Source: an uncultured Chlorobiaceae bacterium (GTDB taxonomy: Bacteria > Bacteroidota > Chlorobiia > Chlorobiales > Chlorobiaceae). Taken from it: 7,309 nucleotides of DNA. The notes below the pieces were generated by a model. That model did not search any database, was not told the origin of the DNA, and saw only the letters and a list, made by a program, of their open reading frames with translations. Both the position numbers and the translations under genes were made by a program. Positions 1-5,842 of this stretch are shown here, piece by piece (the stretch's first letter is position 1; each line of letters begins with the position of its first letter). The stretch spans positions 1 to 7,309 of the forward strand of contig CAIYWF010000249.1 of assembly GCA_903929845.1 (NCBI GenBank), written 5' to 3'.

Positions 1-335
1 ATTATGATGCTCAGGATATTCTTTCTCTTAATATTTCACGCGCTGTTCAGATGTGTGTAGATATTGGGACACATCTTATTGCAGGCACAGAGTATGCTGC
101 TCCCGTAACGATGGGGCAAACATTCGATATTTTAAGTGATGCCGGTATCATAAGCGCTGACTTGGCAGCACGCATGAAAAAAGCGGTAGGGTTTCGAAAC
201 ATTGCGATTCATAACTACGAATCTATAAACTGGACTATCGTTTTTGCCATTGCCACAGCACACCTTCAGGATTTTGAAGAGTTTGCCAAAGCAATAATCA
301 GAATTATGGATGGTCAAAATGATGTACAGCTATGA
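1..335 (+). CDS. hepT: HepT-like ribonuclease toxin (DUF86 family), 5'-truncated by the window edge
   Basis: The reading frame is already open at the left edge (first whole codon at nt 3) and closes with TGA at 333-335, giving about 110 visible residues. HepT proteins are usually around 135-145 residues, so roughly 30 N-terminal residues are probably missing. ATG 51 is an internal methionine, because in-frame sequence before it (YDAQDILSLNISRAVQ) fits the family. The diagnostic RX4HXY motif is present as R-NIAI-H-N-Y, with Arg at 195, His at 210 and Tyr at 216. The remainder is helical, as expected of a HEPN fold. In characterised MntA-HepT pairs, HepT is an RNase and the partner nucleotidyltransferase MntA silences it by AMPylating the motif tyrosine. 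That partner would be expected just upstream, outside the window. Subfamily and activity are inferred; the motif is directly visible. Confidence 0.85.
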   Translation, partial: YDAQDILSLNISRAVQMCVDIGTHLIAGTEYAAPVTMGQTFDILSDAGIISADLAARMKKAVGFRNIAIHNYESINWTIVFAIATAHLQDFEEFAKAIIRIMDGQNDVQL

Positions 336-394
336 ACTCTTCCCTTACGTGCGGTGGGGAGCTTCATTATACAGTAATTTTAAGAGGCTAAAAG

Positions 395-430
395 AAAAAG
401 CCTCAGCTTCACCTGAAGCAGAGGCTTTTT
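395..430. terminator. Bidirectional rho-independent terminator between hepT and the HTH gene
   Basis: The stem is AAAAAGCCTC (395-404), an A:A mismatch (405/420), GCTTC (406-410), loop ACCT (411-414), GAAGC (415-419) and GAGGCTTTTT (421-430). All paired positions except the single mismatch are complementary. The right arm ends in five T on the + strand and the left arm begins with five A, giving a U-tract on the - strand too. It can therefore end both the rightward hepT transcript (stop at 335) and the leftward transcript of the HTH gene (stop at 456). Confidence 0.92.
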
Positions 431-455
431 GATCTTGTTCCAAGTGCGGGATAGC

Positions 456-971
456 TCAAGAAGCTACTGCGAGATCTGAAAGATAGGTCTTGATTGACTG
501 ATGTTTTCCAAGGCCAAGTTTTTTATGCATTCTGTAGCGAATGCTCTCCATTCCTCTTGTCGATATACCTACAGAGCGGCCAATCTCTTTTGTGTCGTAA
601 TTCAACTTGACCAGCAGGCTTATTCTTAACTCACGCTGGTTAAGGTTGGCATGTTTTTTCTGTAACTTCGACAAGAAGACTGAATCAGACTCAGTCAATT
701 CGATATTCAGACGTTTTTCGATGGTCTCTGTCTCTATCAGACTCAAGCAAGAATCGGTCATCATTCTTTTTACGCTGCTGTCAATTTCAAGGGCGTGTAT
801 TTGGTCAAGGAGATTACGTAACGAGGTTGTTTTTTCAGCGATTGCCGTAGAAACTCTTGTCAGCTCCAAATCCTGATTTGCAATTCTTACCTTAAGATCT
901 CCGATCTCTTTTTCGTACTCGGTAGAAGATTTTTTGGTTTGTTCTGTTTGTGTGTGCATTGTATTAATCAT
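456..971 (-). CDS. Short coiled-coil/LuxR-type HTH protein, truncated paralogue of the 2461-3687 gene
   Basis: This 171-residue protein has a charged, probably coiled-coil N-terminal half (about residues 10-55), a helical linker, and a LuxR/GerE-like HTH at about residues 108-166 (QRELRISLLVKL, then TKEIGRSVGISTRGMESIRY). It aligns without gaps to the last 170 residues of the 408-residue regulator at 2461-3687 with about 65% identity, rising towards the C-terminus. The STAS-like N-terminal domain of that paralogue is missing. The homology continues in frame upstream of ATG 971 (RITR/RITQ and neighbouring residues) until TAA at 1008-1010, so the gene is a 5' truncation and not an independently evolved short regulator. 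No Shine-Dalgarno sequence precedes the ATG. The frame is intact and many differences from the paralogue are synonymous, so it may still encode a DNA-binding or dimer-competing protein. It could equally be an unexpressed remnant. Confidence 0.7.
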   Translation of the reverse strand: MINTMHTQTEQTKKSSTEYEKEIGDLKVRIANQDLELTRVSTAIAEKTTSLRNLLDQIHALEIDSSVKRMMTDSCLSLIETETIEKRLNIELTESDSVFLSKLQKKHANLNQRELRISLLVKLNYDTKEIGRSVGISTRGMESIRYRMHKKLGLGKHQSIKTYLSDLAVAS

Positions 972-1007
972 CCGGGTTATTCGATTTATGATATCATCTT
1001 TACGCTG
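471..1007. repeat. Direct repeat, copy 1 (paralogous regulator 3' half)
   Basis: This stretch matches 2473-3009 at a constant offset of 2002 bp with no indel evident from the protein alignment. Short blocks are identical, for example GGTCTTGATTGACTG near 486 and GGGTTATTCGAT at 974-985. The second block lies upstream of the start codon of the short gene, which shows the repeat is larger than its coding sequence. Together the two copies flank the lipid kinase gene in direct orientation. Confidence 0.8.
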
Positions 1008-1551
1008 TTAAGACTCGTGAAACCGGTATATCCTTGTAACAGCACTCAAGAATTCCGGGCATTCCAAAGGGTTATTTACATTATGTTCCTTATTTTCTTG
1101 ATCTTTCTGCGGAATATTATTCCGCGTGACTTACCCCCCTCCGTTACCTCCATTATTTAAATTGGCTCCAAATACTTTCTTATGAAAACGTCAACTCATC
1201 GTTTGTTGTCTATTGACCATAATAATCAAAACACAACTTCAGCCGTAAACAAGATATGTAAGTTTATAGTGCTTTCATAGCTATTTATACTGTATTTTTT
1301 CTGATTACCCATATTTTATAGCTGACGTGTTCATAACAGTAATATTTGTTTTTTTTTACACAAACGCAAAAGAATATTCGTAATTCTACGGGAAAACACT
1401 TTATTTCTTTCTGTTATACTTCGACAGAATATTCTTTGTATATGATTTGTCATTTATTTATGGAATTAAATCATTGCAGAACTACTTTAGCACCAAAATC
1501 ACTGTATAGTTACTTTGTTTATAGAGGACTCTGATTTTTTAAGTTTTCAGC
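972..1551. other. AT-rich intergenic region with palindromic motifs, no convincing gene
   Basis: About 580 bp lie between the divergently oriented short HTH gene and the lipid kinase gene. The first ~36 bp are the tail of regulator homology, ending at the in-frame stop 1008-1010. Beyond that no regulator homology was recognised. The rest is strongly AT-rich, includes a run of nine T (1349-1357), a 7-bp-arm palindrome (1109-1125) and two AGAATATTC motifs (1371-1379 and 1426-1434). Short open frames here have low-complexity AT-driven compositions and no good ribosome binding sites. A promoter for the kinase gene must lie in this stretch, but no matched -35/-10 pair stands out. Confidence 0.55.
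1109..1125. promoter_or_regulatory. Perfect inverted repeat GCGGAAT-ATT-ATTCCGC, possible operator
   Basis: Seven-base arms are separated by three bases. Neither side carries a T-run, so it does not look like an intrinsic terminator. It sits in the spacer between two divergent genes, where a dimeric regulator could bind. The function is inferred from symmetry and position only. Confidence 0.35.
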
Positions 1552-2454
1552 ATGATCAATAACTTTTCGCGTTACATTTTTATTTTTAATCCCGCCGCCG
1601 ATAAAGGTCGTGCTTTGCGCAAGACCGGATGGCTTAAAGCACAGGTATCAGGCCGGGCTGACTCAGCACTGTTCACGACAACTTATGCCGGTCATGCAGA
1701 AGAAATCGCTCGTTCCAAGAAAAGGGAGGGCATCTGTATTATTGCGTGTGGAGGAGATGGAACGCTTCATGAAGTGGTCAATGCTGTTGCTGGAGAAGGC
1801 GTCACGATCGGGATTGTACCTATTGGTTCGGCAAATGATTTTATCAAAACACTGCATCCCCAAAACAAATTATCCTCATGTATCACTCATTTTTTTGAGG
1901 CGAAAAGTAAAAAAATTGATATTGGGAGTGTTTTTTTGGGGAATGAGCATCGGTATTTTATTAATTCTCTTGGTATCGGTTTTACCGGACGCATAGCAAA
2001 GAGTGTTAAAAGAACGAGTTGGTTAAAAGGAGAGCTTGGTTACGTTTATGCTCTTTTGAGCGTGCTTTTTGATTATATGCCCTTGACCATGGGCATCAAA
2101 ATTACTCTGGAGGACTCTTTTCTGGAGCTTCACGAGCCTGTTTTTGCGTTTTCGGTTTTAAATGGAAAAATTGAGGGGGGAAAATTCAGGATAGCTCCAT
2201 ACGCCGAGTTGTCAGACGGATTGCTTGATGTCTGTATTCTCAAGGCAGTGCCAAAACATGAATTTTTTCGCTATGCATTCAAATATCTCTGCGGGATCCA
2301 TATCACAGACCCACAGGTTATATACTGCAAAGCTAAGGCTGTGGAGGTGATGCTTGAGAAACCTGATGTCATGCACATGGACGGTGAGGTATATGAAGGC
2401 ATTTGTGGCCGGGTTACAATTTCGGCTGTATCAAAAGGAATTTCTGTACTATAG
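1552..2454 (+). CDS. Diacylglycerol/sphingosine-kinase-type lipid kinase (YegS/BmrU family)
   Basis: This 300-residue protein matches the usual length of soluble bacterial DAG-kinase catalytic-domain proteins. The N-terminal strand IFIFNPAADKGRA resembles the family's NP..G.G motif. The nucleotide-binding GGDGT (67-71) follows in CGGDGTLHEVVNAV. The next signature, GIVPIGSANDFIKTL (87-101), has Ser-Ala where Gly-Thr is most common. SDGLLDV (221-227) and MDGE (276-279) supply the conserved C-terminal acidic residues. The family transfers phosphate from ATP to a lipid hydroxyl such as diacylglycerol; the actual substrate cannot be read from sequence. An in-frame TAA at 1540-1542 rules out a longer start. 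AGAGGA at 1523-1528 is too far (23 nt) to be an ordinary Shine-Dalgarno, so initiation is probably SD-independent. The gene stands alone and converges on the regulator gene, with 6 bp between stop codons. Confidence 0.93.
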   Translation: MINNFSRYIFIFNPAADKGRALRKTGWLKAQVSGRADSALFTTTYAGHAEEIARSKKREGICIIACGGDGTLHEVVNAVAGEGVTIGIVPIGSANDFIKTLHPQNKLSSCITHFFEAKSKKIDIGSVFLGNEHRYFINSLGIGFTGRIAKSVKRTSWLKGELGYVYALLSVLFDYMPLTMGIKITLEDSFLELHEPVFAFSVLNGKIEGGKFRIAPYAELSDGLLDVCILKAVPKHEFFRYAFKYLCGIHITDPQVIYCKAKAVEVMLEKPDVMHMDGEVYEGICGRVTISAVSKGISVL

Positions 2455-2460
2455 AGATCA

Positions 2461-3687
2461 TCAGGTTATATCGAAATCTGAGAGGAAGGTCTTGATTGAC
2501 TGGTGTTTCCCAAGGCCCAACTTTTTATGAATTCTGTAGCGGATGCTTTCCATTCCTCTGGTTGATAAACCGATGGAATGGGCAATCTCTGTGGTATCAT
2601 AGCTCAACTTGACCAGCAGGCTGATTCTCAATTCTCGCTGGCTAAGGGTGGGAAATTTTTTCTGCAGTTTGGATAAAAAAATTGAATCGGACTCAGTGGT
2701 CTCTCTGTTCAGTTGTTTTTCGATCACCTCCTTCTCGATAAGGCTCAAGCACGAATTGGTCAGAGCTCTTTTTACGCCAGGATCAATGTCAACTGAGGAT
2801 ATCTTGTCAAGAAGGTTGCGTACTCCCTTTTTTTTGTCAGCAATTACTGTCGAAACTCTTGCAAGTTCCATCTCCTGGGTCTTGATTCTTATAGTAAGAT
2901 CAGCTATTTCATTTTCTCTTTCGCGAGCGGATTTGTTGTTAACCTCCGCTTGTGCATTCATTTTTATAATCAGTTGGGTTATTCGATGTTCAAAGTCTTG
3001 TTTAAGCAGTTGAACTTCGTTCTCTTTTTCTTGTTCTTTTTCTATAAGGTCTGAGCGCAGGCAGTCTATTGCCTTAAAAAAAGGATAATACTGGTGGCCA
3101 TCGGGAGGCATGGTTATCCTCTGGTCCAGCATATTAAGCCAGGAAATTCTTGCTACGGCTTCCAGAAACTTTTTGTTTAATCCTTGCAGGTTGTTGTTCT
3201 CAGCCTCGGATTCTTTTGCGGCAAGTTTTCCAGCTTTAAATGCGATTATATTTTCAATGCTCTTGTCATAGGTTTTGTCCAGTATGACGCAAATATTTTG
3301 AGGCGCAACTGCAGCAAAAGTTTCCACGATTATGCGCATGGATTCTGGAATATTGTAAAACCCTATAACCCCAAGGATTGGACTCCAGTTAAAAAAGAGA
3401 TTGGTAATCGCCCTTTTGTAGTTGAAGGTAATGTCTGAGATATGGGCAAGATCAAACAGGATGTGAAACTGCCTGCTCAGAAGGTCAGATTCAGTGAGCA
3501 CAACCTGCAGGAGCTCGACGTCCATGAAGTCCAGAATAATATCTGATTTTGTTTCCACATCAATCCATGTATGGACGATATTTTCATCAATCACACTCAT
3601 CCATTTGGTATACTTTGCAGCAGAGTGATAACTTTTCCAGTGGCTTTTTTCGGTTGTTGTAACCATTGGCTGTTTTTGAGGTTCCAT
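2461..3687 (-). CDS. Cytoplasmic regulator: STAS/SEC14-like N-terminus, coiled coil, LuxR-type HTH
   Basis: This 408-residue protein has no signal peptide or membrane segment. Residues ~35-150 alternate strands and helices (FHILFDLAHISDITF, AITNLFFNWSPILGVIGFY, CVILDKTYDKSIENI), resembling the STAS/SEC14-like domains common in Bacteroidota/Chlorobiota. Residues ~213-290 are highly charged and heptad-like, a likely coiled coil. Residues ~346-403 form a LuxR/GerE-like HTH with LSQRELRISLLVKL, TTEIAHSIGLSTRGMESIRY and HKKLGL. No phosphoacceptor receiver domain or histidine kinase is visible, so the input is probably ligand or protein binding through the N-terminal domain. ATG 3687 was chosen as the first start; the next, at 3666, would remove seven residues. 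No Shine-Dalgarno is evident. A truncated paralogue lies at 456-971. The DNA-binding role is well supported, the STAS-like call less so, and target genes are unknown. Confidence 0.82.
   Translation of the reverse strand: MEPQKQPMVTTTEKSHWKSYHSAAKYTKWMSVIDENIVHTWIDVETKSDIILDFMDVELLQVVLTESDLLSRQFHILFDLAHISDITFNYKRAITNLFFNWSPILGVIGFYNIPESMRIIVETFAAVAPQNICVILDKTYDKSIENIIAFKAGKLAAKESEAENNNLQGLNKKFLEAVARISWLNMLDQRITMPPDGHQYYPFFKAIDCLRSDLIEKEQEKENEVQLLKQDFEHRITQLIIKMNAQAEVNNKSARERENEIADLTIRIKTQEMELARVSTVIADKKKGVRNLLDKISSVDIDPGVKRALTNSCLSLIEKEVIEKQLNRETTESDSIFLSKLQKKFPTLSQRELRISLLVKLSYDTTEIAHSIGLSTRGMESIRYRIHKKLGLGKHQSIKTFLSDFDIT
2473..3009. repeat. Direct repeat, copy 2 (3' half of the full-length regulator gene)
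   Basis: This is the counterpart of 471-1007. It covers the coiled-coil end and HTH of the full-length regulator. Similarity to copy 1 stops near 3009, inside the coiled-coil codons, which marks the breakpoint of the truncated duplicate. The outer end of similarity is just before the stop codons, where the last four or five codons of the two genes differ. Confidence 0.8.
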
Positions 3688-3701
3688 AGCATGGAGGGTG
3701 T

Positions 3702-3733
3702 ATTATAACGATACAGATTCTTGTCGAATCGTT
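3702..3733 (-). promoter_or_regulatory. Candidate promoter of the regulator gene with overlapping inverted repeat
   Basis: On the - strand a perfect TATAAT box occupies 3707-3702. The best upstream hexamer, TTCGAC, has a short 15-bp spacer, so the -35 is weak. The spacer holds an inverted repeat, GATTC (3716-3720), TTGTC, GAATC (3726-3730), with further partial symmetry between AACGAT (3707-3712) and ATCGTT (3728-3733). If used, transcription would begin about 8 nt before ATG 3687, giving an almost leaderless mRNA. Regulator binding at this repeat is inferred only. Confidence 0.42.
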
Positions 3734-3763
3734 ATTTAAAATAATAAAAGTACTTAGCTGAAA

Positions 3764-3769
3764 TATAAT
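3764..3769 (+). promoter_or_regulatory. Candidate -10 box (TATAAT) for the GlmU-like operon
   Basis: This is a perfect TATAAT on the + strand in the 298-bp spacer between the divergent regulator and GlmU-like genes. The hexamer 17 bp upstream (ATAATA) is poor. Use of this box would give an mRNA leader of about 210 nt. In such AT-rich sequence a chance match is quite possible. Confidence 0.25.
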
Positions 3770-3792
3770 TAACAATGGCTACTTTAGTAAAT

Positions 3793-3824
3793 AAGAGGAA
3801 AACAAGGCGTTGTGTCCTTTTTTT
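3793..3824 (+). terminator. Weak terminator-like hairpin in the leader of the GlmU-like operon
   Basis: AAGAGG (3793-3798) can pair with CCTTTT (3816-3821, one G-U pair). Inside it ACAA (3802-3805) pairs with TTGT (3810-3813) around loop GGCG, with a small internal loop between the stems. A run of seven T ends at 3824. The stem is short and AT-rich, so termination would be inefficient at best. It could be an attenuator or could be chance. Confidence 0.22.
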
Positions 3825-3985
3825 ACGTTGCAAACCGCATTTTGTTCATAAAAATAGTGGAGATAAAACTGGTAATGAGGATGGAATGTCATATTCCCGG
3901 CTTTTTATATATTCAGTCGTGGCTTTTTGACTGATGTGTAACATGCCAGCAGGAAACAACATGTAACAGTGAGGGTATTTGGACT

Positions 3986-5236
3986 ATGCAGGTTATTGTT
4001 TTTGAAGATACCAGAGTTCGGGAGTTGATGCCTCTTGTCAATCTTAAACCTGTTTACGGACTTTATACCGGCTTTCGTTCTCTTCAGGAAAAGTTTGAGC
4101 ATTCGACGAGAGGGCGACTGACGCTTACCTGGCATCTTCGTCGCTATCTTGCCTCTTTTTATTCTGAAAATCATCCGGAATACACTGTCAACCGTCTCGA
4201 AGAAAAAGAGGTACTGCTTGTCAATGGACGTATAGTCTGTGATGAAGCGGCAGCCAGAGTGATCATTGAAGGTGCTTTTGATTCGGGTACGGCTTATTTA
4301 CAGGGTGATAATCTGCTGTTTGCAAGAGTGGACAGCTCTCTTTTTACTACTGACGCAGGTTTGATGCCAGACCTTTTTGATACATCCATTCTTGCTGGAC
4401 AGCTTCTTACAGAAGCGGTAACAGGTTTCAGAGTTATCGATAATCTCTGGGATGTGACGGCTTTTCATGCTGATGAGATTTTGCGGGATGCTGAAACGCT
4501 TGAACTTGGGCGTTTCGAGGGAAAGGTGCATCCATCAGTTTCCATTGTCAATCGTTCGAATATCTTTGTTGCTCCCGGAGCTGTTGTTAGGGCTGGAGCG
4601 GTTCTTGATGCTGATGAAGGATTTGTCGCTGTCGGGGCCGGGGCGATTGTTGATCCTCAAGCGGTGCTGATGCAGAATGTGTTTCTTGCTCCCTGGTCGA
4701 GGGCTAAAATCGGCGCAAAATTATACAGCAATGTTGCCATAGGGATGGCATCAAAAGTTGGCGGTGAGGTCGAGGATTCTCTTCTTGAACCGTTCGTCAA
4801 CAAGCAGCATGACGGTTTTCTGGGCCATTCTTATATCTCATCCTGGTGTAATCTTGGTGCGGGCACCAATACGAGCGACCTCAAAAATAATTATAGTCAG
4901 ATAAACTTGCTCATCAATGGCCAGTTAAAGGTGACGGGATTACAGTTTCTTGGGCTTTTAATGGGTGACCACAGCAAAAGTTCAATCAATTCAATGTTCA
5001 ATACCGGAACGGTGGTAGGAACAGGGGCCAATATTTTTGGCGGAGGATTTCCTTCCAAAGAGGTACCCTCTTTTTCGTGGGGTGGTAGTGGAGGTTTTGA
5101 GAACTATGATATTGAAAAAGCGGTTGAAACTGCACGGAAGGTAATGGCGCGACGTAAGGTTACCATGAGCAGCGCCTATGAGTCGATGTTCCGTTTCGTT
5201 GCAGGAGTCGAGAGACCGGATCGTCTCTTTGTATAA
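3986..5236 (+). CDS. GlmU-like sugar nucleotidyltransferase with left-handed beta-helix domain
   Basis: This 416-residue cytoplasmic protein belongs to the Bacteroidota/Chlorobiota GlmU-like family. The N-terminal part (1 to ~110) begins IVFEDTRVRELMPLVNLKPV and continues GLYTGFRSLQEKFE. This is the family's divergent nucleotidyltransferase start and lacks the classical GlmU GxGTRM loop. Residues ~175-345 carry hexapeptide-type repeats (IFVAPGAVVRAGAVL, VAVGAGAIVDPQAVL, AKIGAKLYSNVAIG) followed by the conserved HDGFLGHSYISSWCNLGAG (275-293), SDLKNNY (297-303) and GDHSKSSINSMFNTGTVVG (327-345). The likely role is making or modifying a nucleotide-activated sugar for cell-envelope polysaccharide; the substrate is unknown. 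GAGGG at 3971-3975, 10 nt before ATG 3986, supports the start. It heads a probable three-gene operon, with 17 nt to the next gene. Confidence 0.9.
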   Translation: MQVIVFEDTRVRELMPLVNLKPVYGLYTGFRSLQEKFEHSTRGRLTLTWHLRRYLASFYSENHPEYTVNRLEEKEVLLVNGRIVCDEAAARVIIEGAFDSGTAYLQGDNLLFARVDSSLFTTDAGLMPDLFDTSILAGQLLTEAVTGFRVIDNLWDVTAFHADEILRDAETLELGRFEGKVHPSVSIVNRSNIFVAPGAVVRAGAVLDADEGFVAVGAGAIVDPQAVLMQNVFLAPWSRAKIGAKLYSNVAIGMASKVGGEVEDSLLEPFVNKQHDGFLGHSYISSWCNLGAGTNTSDLKNNYSQINLLINGQLKVTGLQFLGLLMGDHSKSSINSMFNTGTVVGTGANIFGGGFPSKEVPSFSWGGSGGFENYDIEKAVETARKVMARRKVTMSSAYESMFRFVAGVERPDRLFV

Positions 5237-5253
5237 CTCTTAAGTATTGCTAC

Positions 5254-5817
5254 ATGATTTTTGTTGTTGATAACTATGATTCTTTTACCTATAACCTGGT
5301 GCAGTATATCGGCGAGACCGGGGAAGCAGTTGAGGTATACCGTAACGACGAGCTGTCTGTCGATGAAATCGTAGCACTTGCACCCTCAAAAATTGTTATT
5401 TCCCCTGGTCCAGGTACTCCTTACGATGCTGGCGTTTCTGTGCCGTTGATTCATGCTGTCAAAGCCAGGATTCCAGTACTCGGGGTTTGTCTTGGGCATC
5501 AGTCGATCGCCGCCGCCCTTGGAGGAAACGTCGTGAGGGCATCCAATATTATGCATGGCAAGACCTCACTGGTTTATCATGACAACTGCGGGATTTTCAG
5601 GGGCGTTGATAATCCTTTTTTGGCCACAAGGTATCACTCTCTCATTGTTGAACGGGCAACACTTCCAGAGACGCTTGTAATCCGGGCATGGACTGAGGAT
5701 GGAGTGATAATGGGTATGGATTCGGAGCAGTTTATGCTTTATGGAGTCCAGTTTCATCCCGAATCCATCATGACTGCTGAGGGGAAAAAAATTATCAGGA
5801 ATTTTCTTGAACTGTAG
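5254..5817 (+). CDS. trpG: Class I glutamine amidotransferase: anthranilate/aminodeoxychorismate synthase component II
   Basis: This 187-residue protein is the normal length for TrpG/PabA. It begins directly with the family hallmark VVDNYDSFTYNLVQY (4-18). It carries ISPGPGTP (49-56) of the oxyanion-hole region, the nucleophile elbow GVCLGHQSI with catalytic Cys79, MHGKTS (100-105), RYHSL (126-130), and GVQFHPES with His168 and Glu170 completing the catalytic triad. It should hydrolyse glutamine and pass ammonia to a chorismate-using partner, either TrpE (anthranilate, tryptophan) or PabB (aminodeoxychorismate, folate). Neither partner is in the window, and one subunit often serves both, so the trpG symbol could also read pabA. 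There is no good Shine-Dalgarno before ATG 5254. With only 17 nt after the previous stop, translational coupling is plausible. Confidence 0.95.
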   Translation: MIFVVDNYDSFTYNLVQYIGETGEAVEVYRNDELSVDEIVALAPSKIVISPGPGTPYDAGVSVPLIHAVKARIPVLGVCLGHQSIAAALGGNVVRASNIMHGKTSLVYHDNCGIFRGVDNPFLATRYHSLIVERATLPETLVIRAWTEDGVIMGMDSEQFMLYGVQFHPESIMTAEGKKIIRNFLEL

Positions 5818-5842
5818 TATTTGATTCAGAGGATGTGAGTGT

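Noticed and set aside
395..430. Hairpin considered as a recombination attachment site or mobile-element end
   Set aside because: No flanking duplication, integrase or transposase is visible; the symmetric A/T tracts fit a bidirectional terminator fully.
939..1160. 73-codon + strand frame overlapping the start of the truncated HTH gene
   Set aside because: It lies antisense to regulator homology, runs into AT-rich spacer, and its hydrophobic tail comes from T-rich DNA.
1346..1534. 62-codon + strand frame just before the lipid kinase gene
   Set aside because: It begins at a TTG in a poly-T stretch, has AT-driven composition and no ribosome binding site or known motif.
2609..3013. 134-codon + strand frame opposite the full-length regulator
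   Set aside because: It is antisense to the conserved HTH and coiled coil; a matching shadow occurs opposite the paralogous copy (607-876) simply because the sense sequences are homologous.
3775..3930. 51-codon + strand open frame (MATLVNKRKTRRC...) in the leader of the GlmU-like gene
   Set aside because: No ribosome binding site, no recognisable family, and its ATG coincides with the predicted transcription start of the nearby TATAAT; probably chance.
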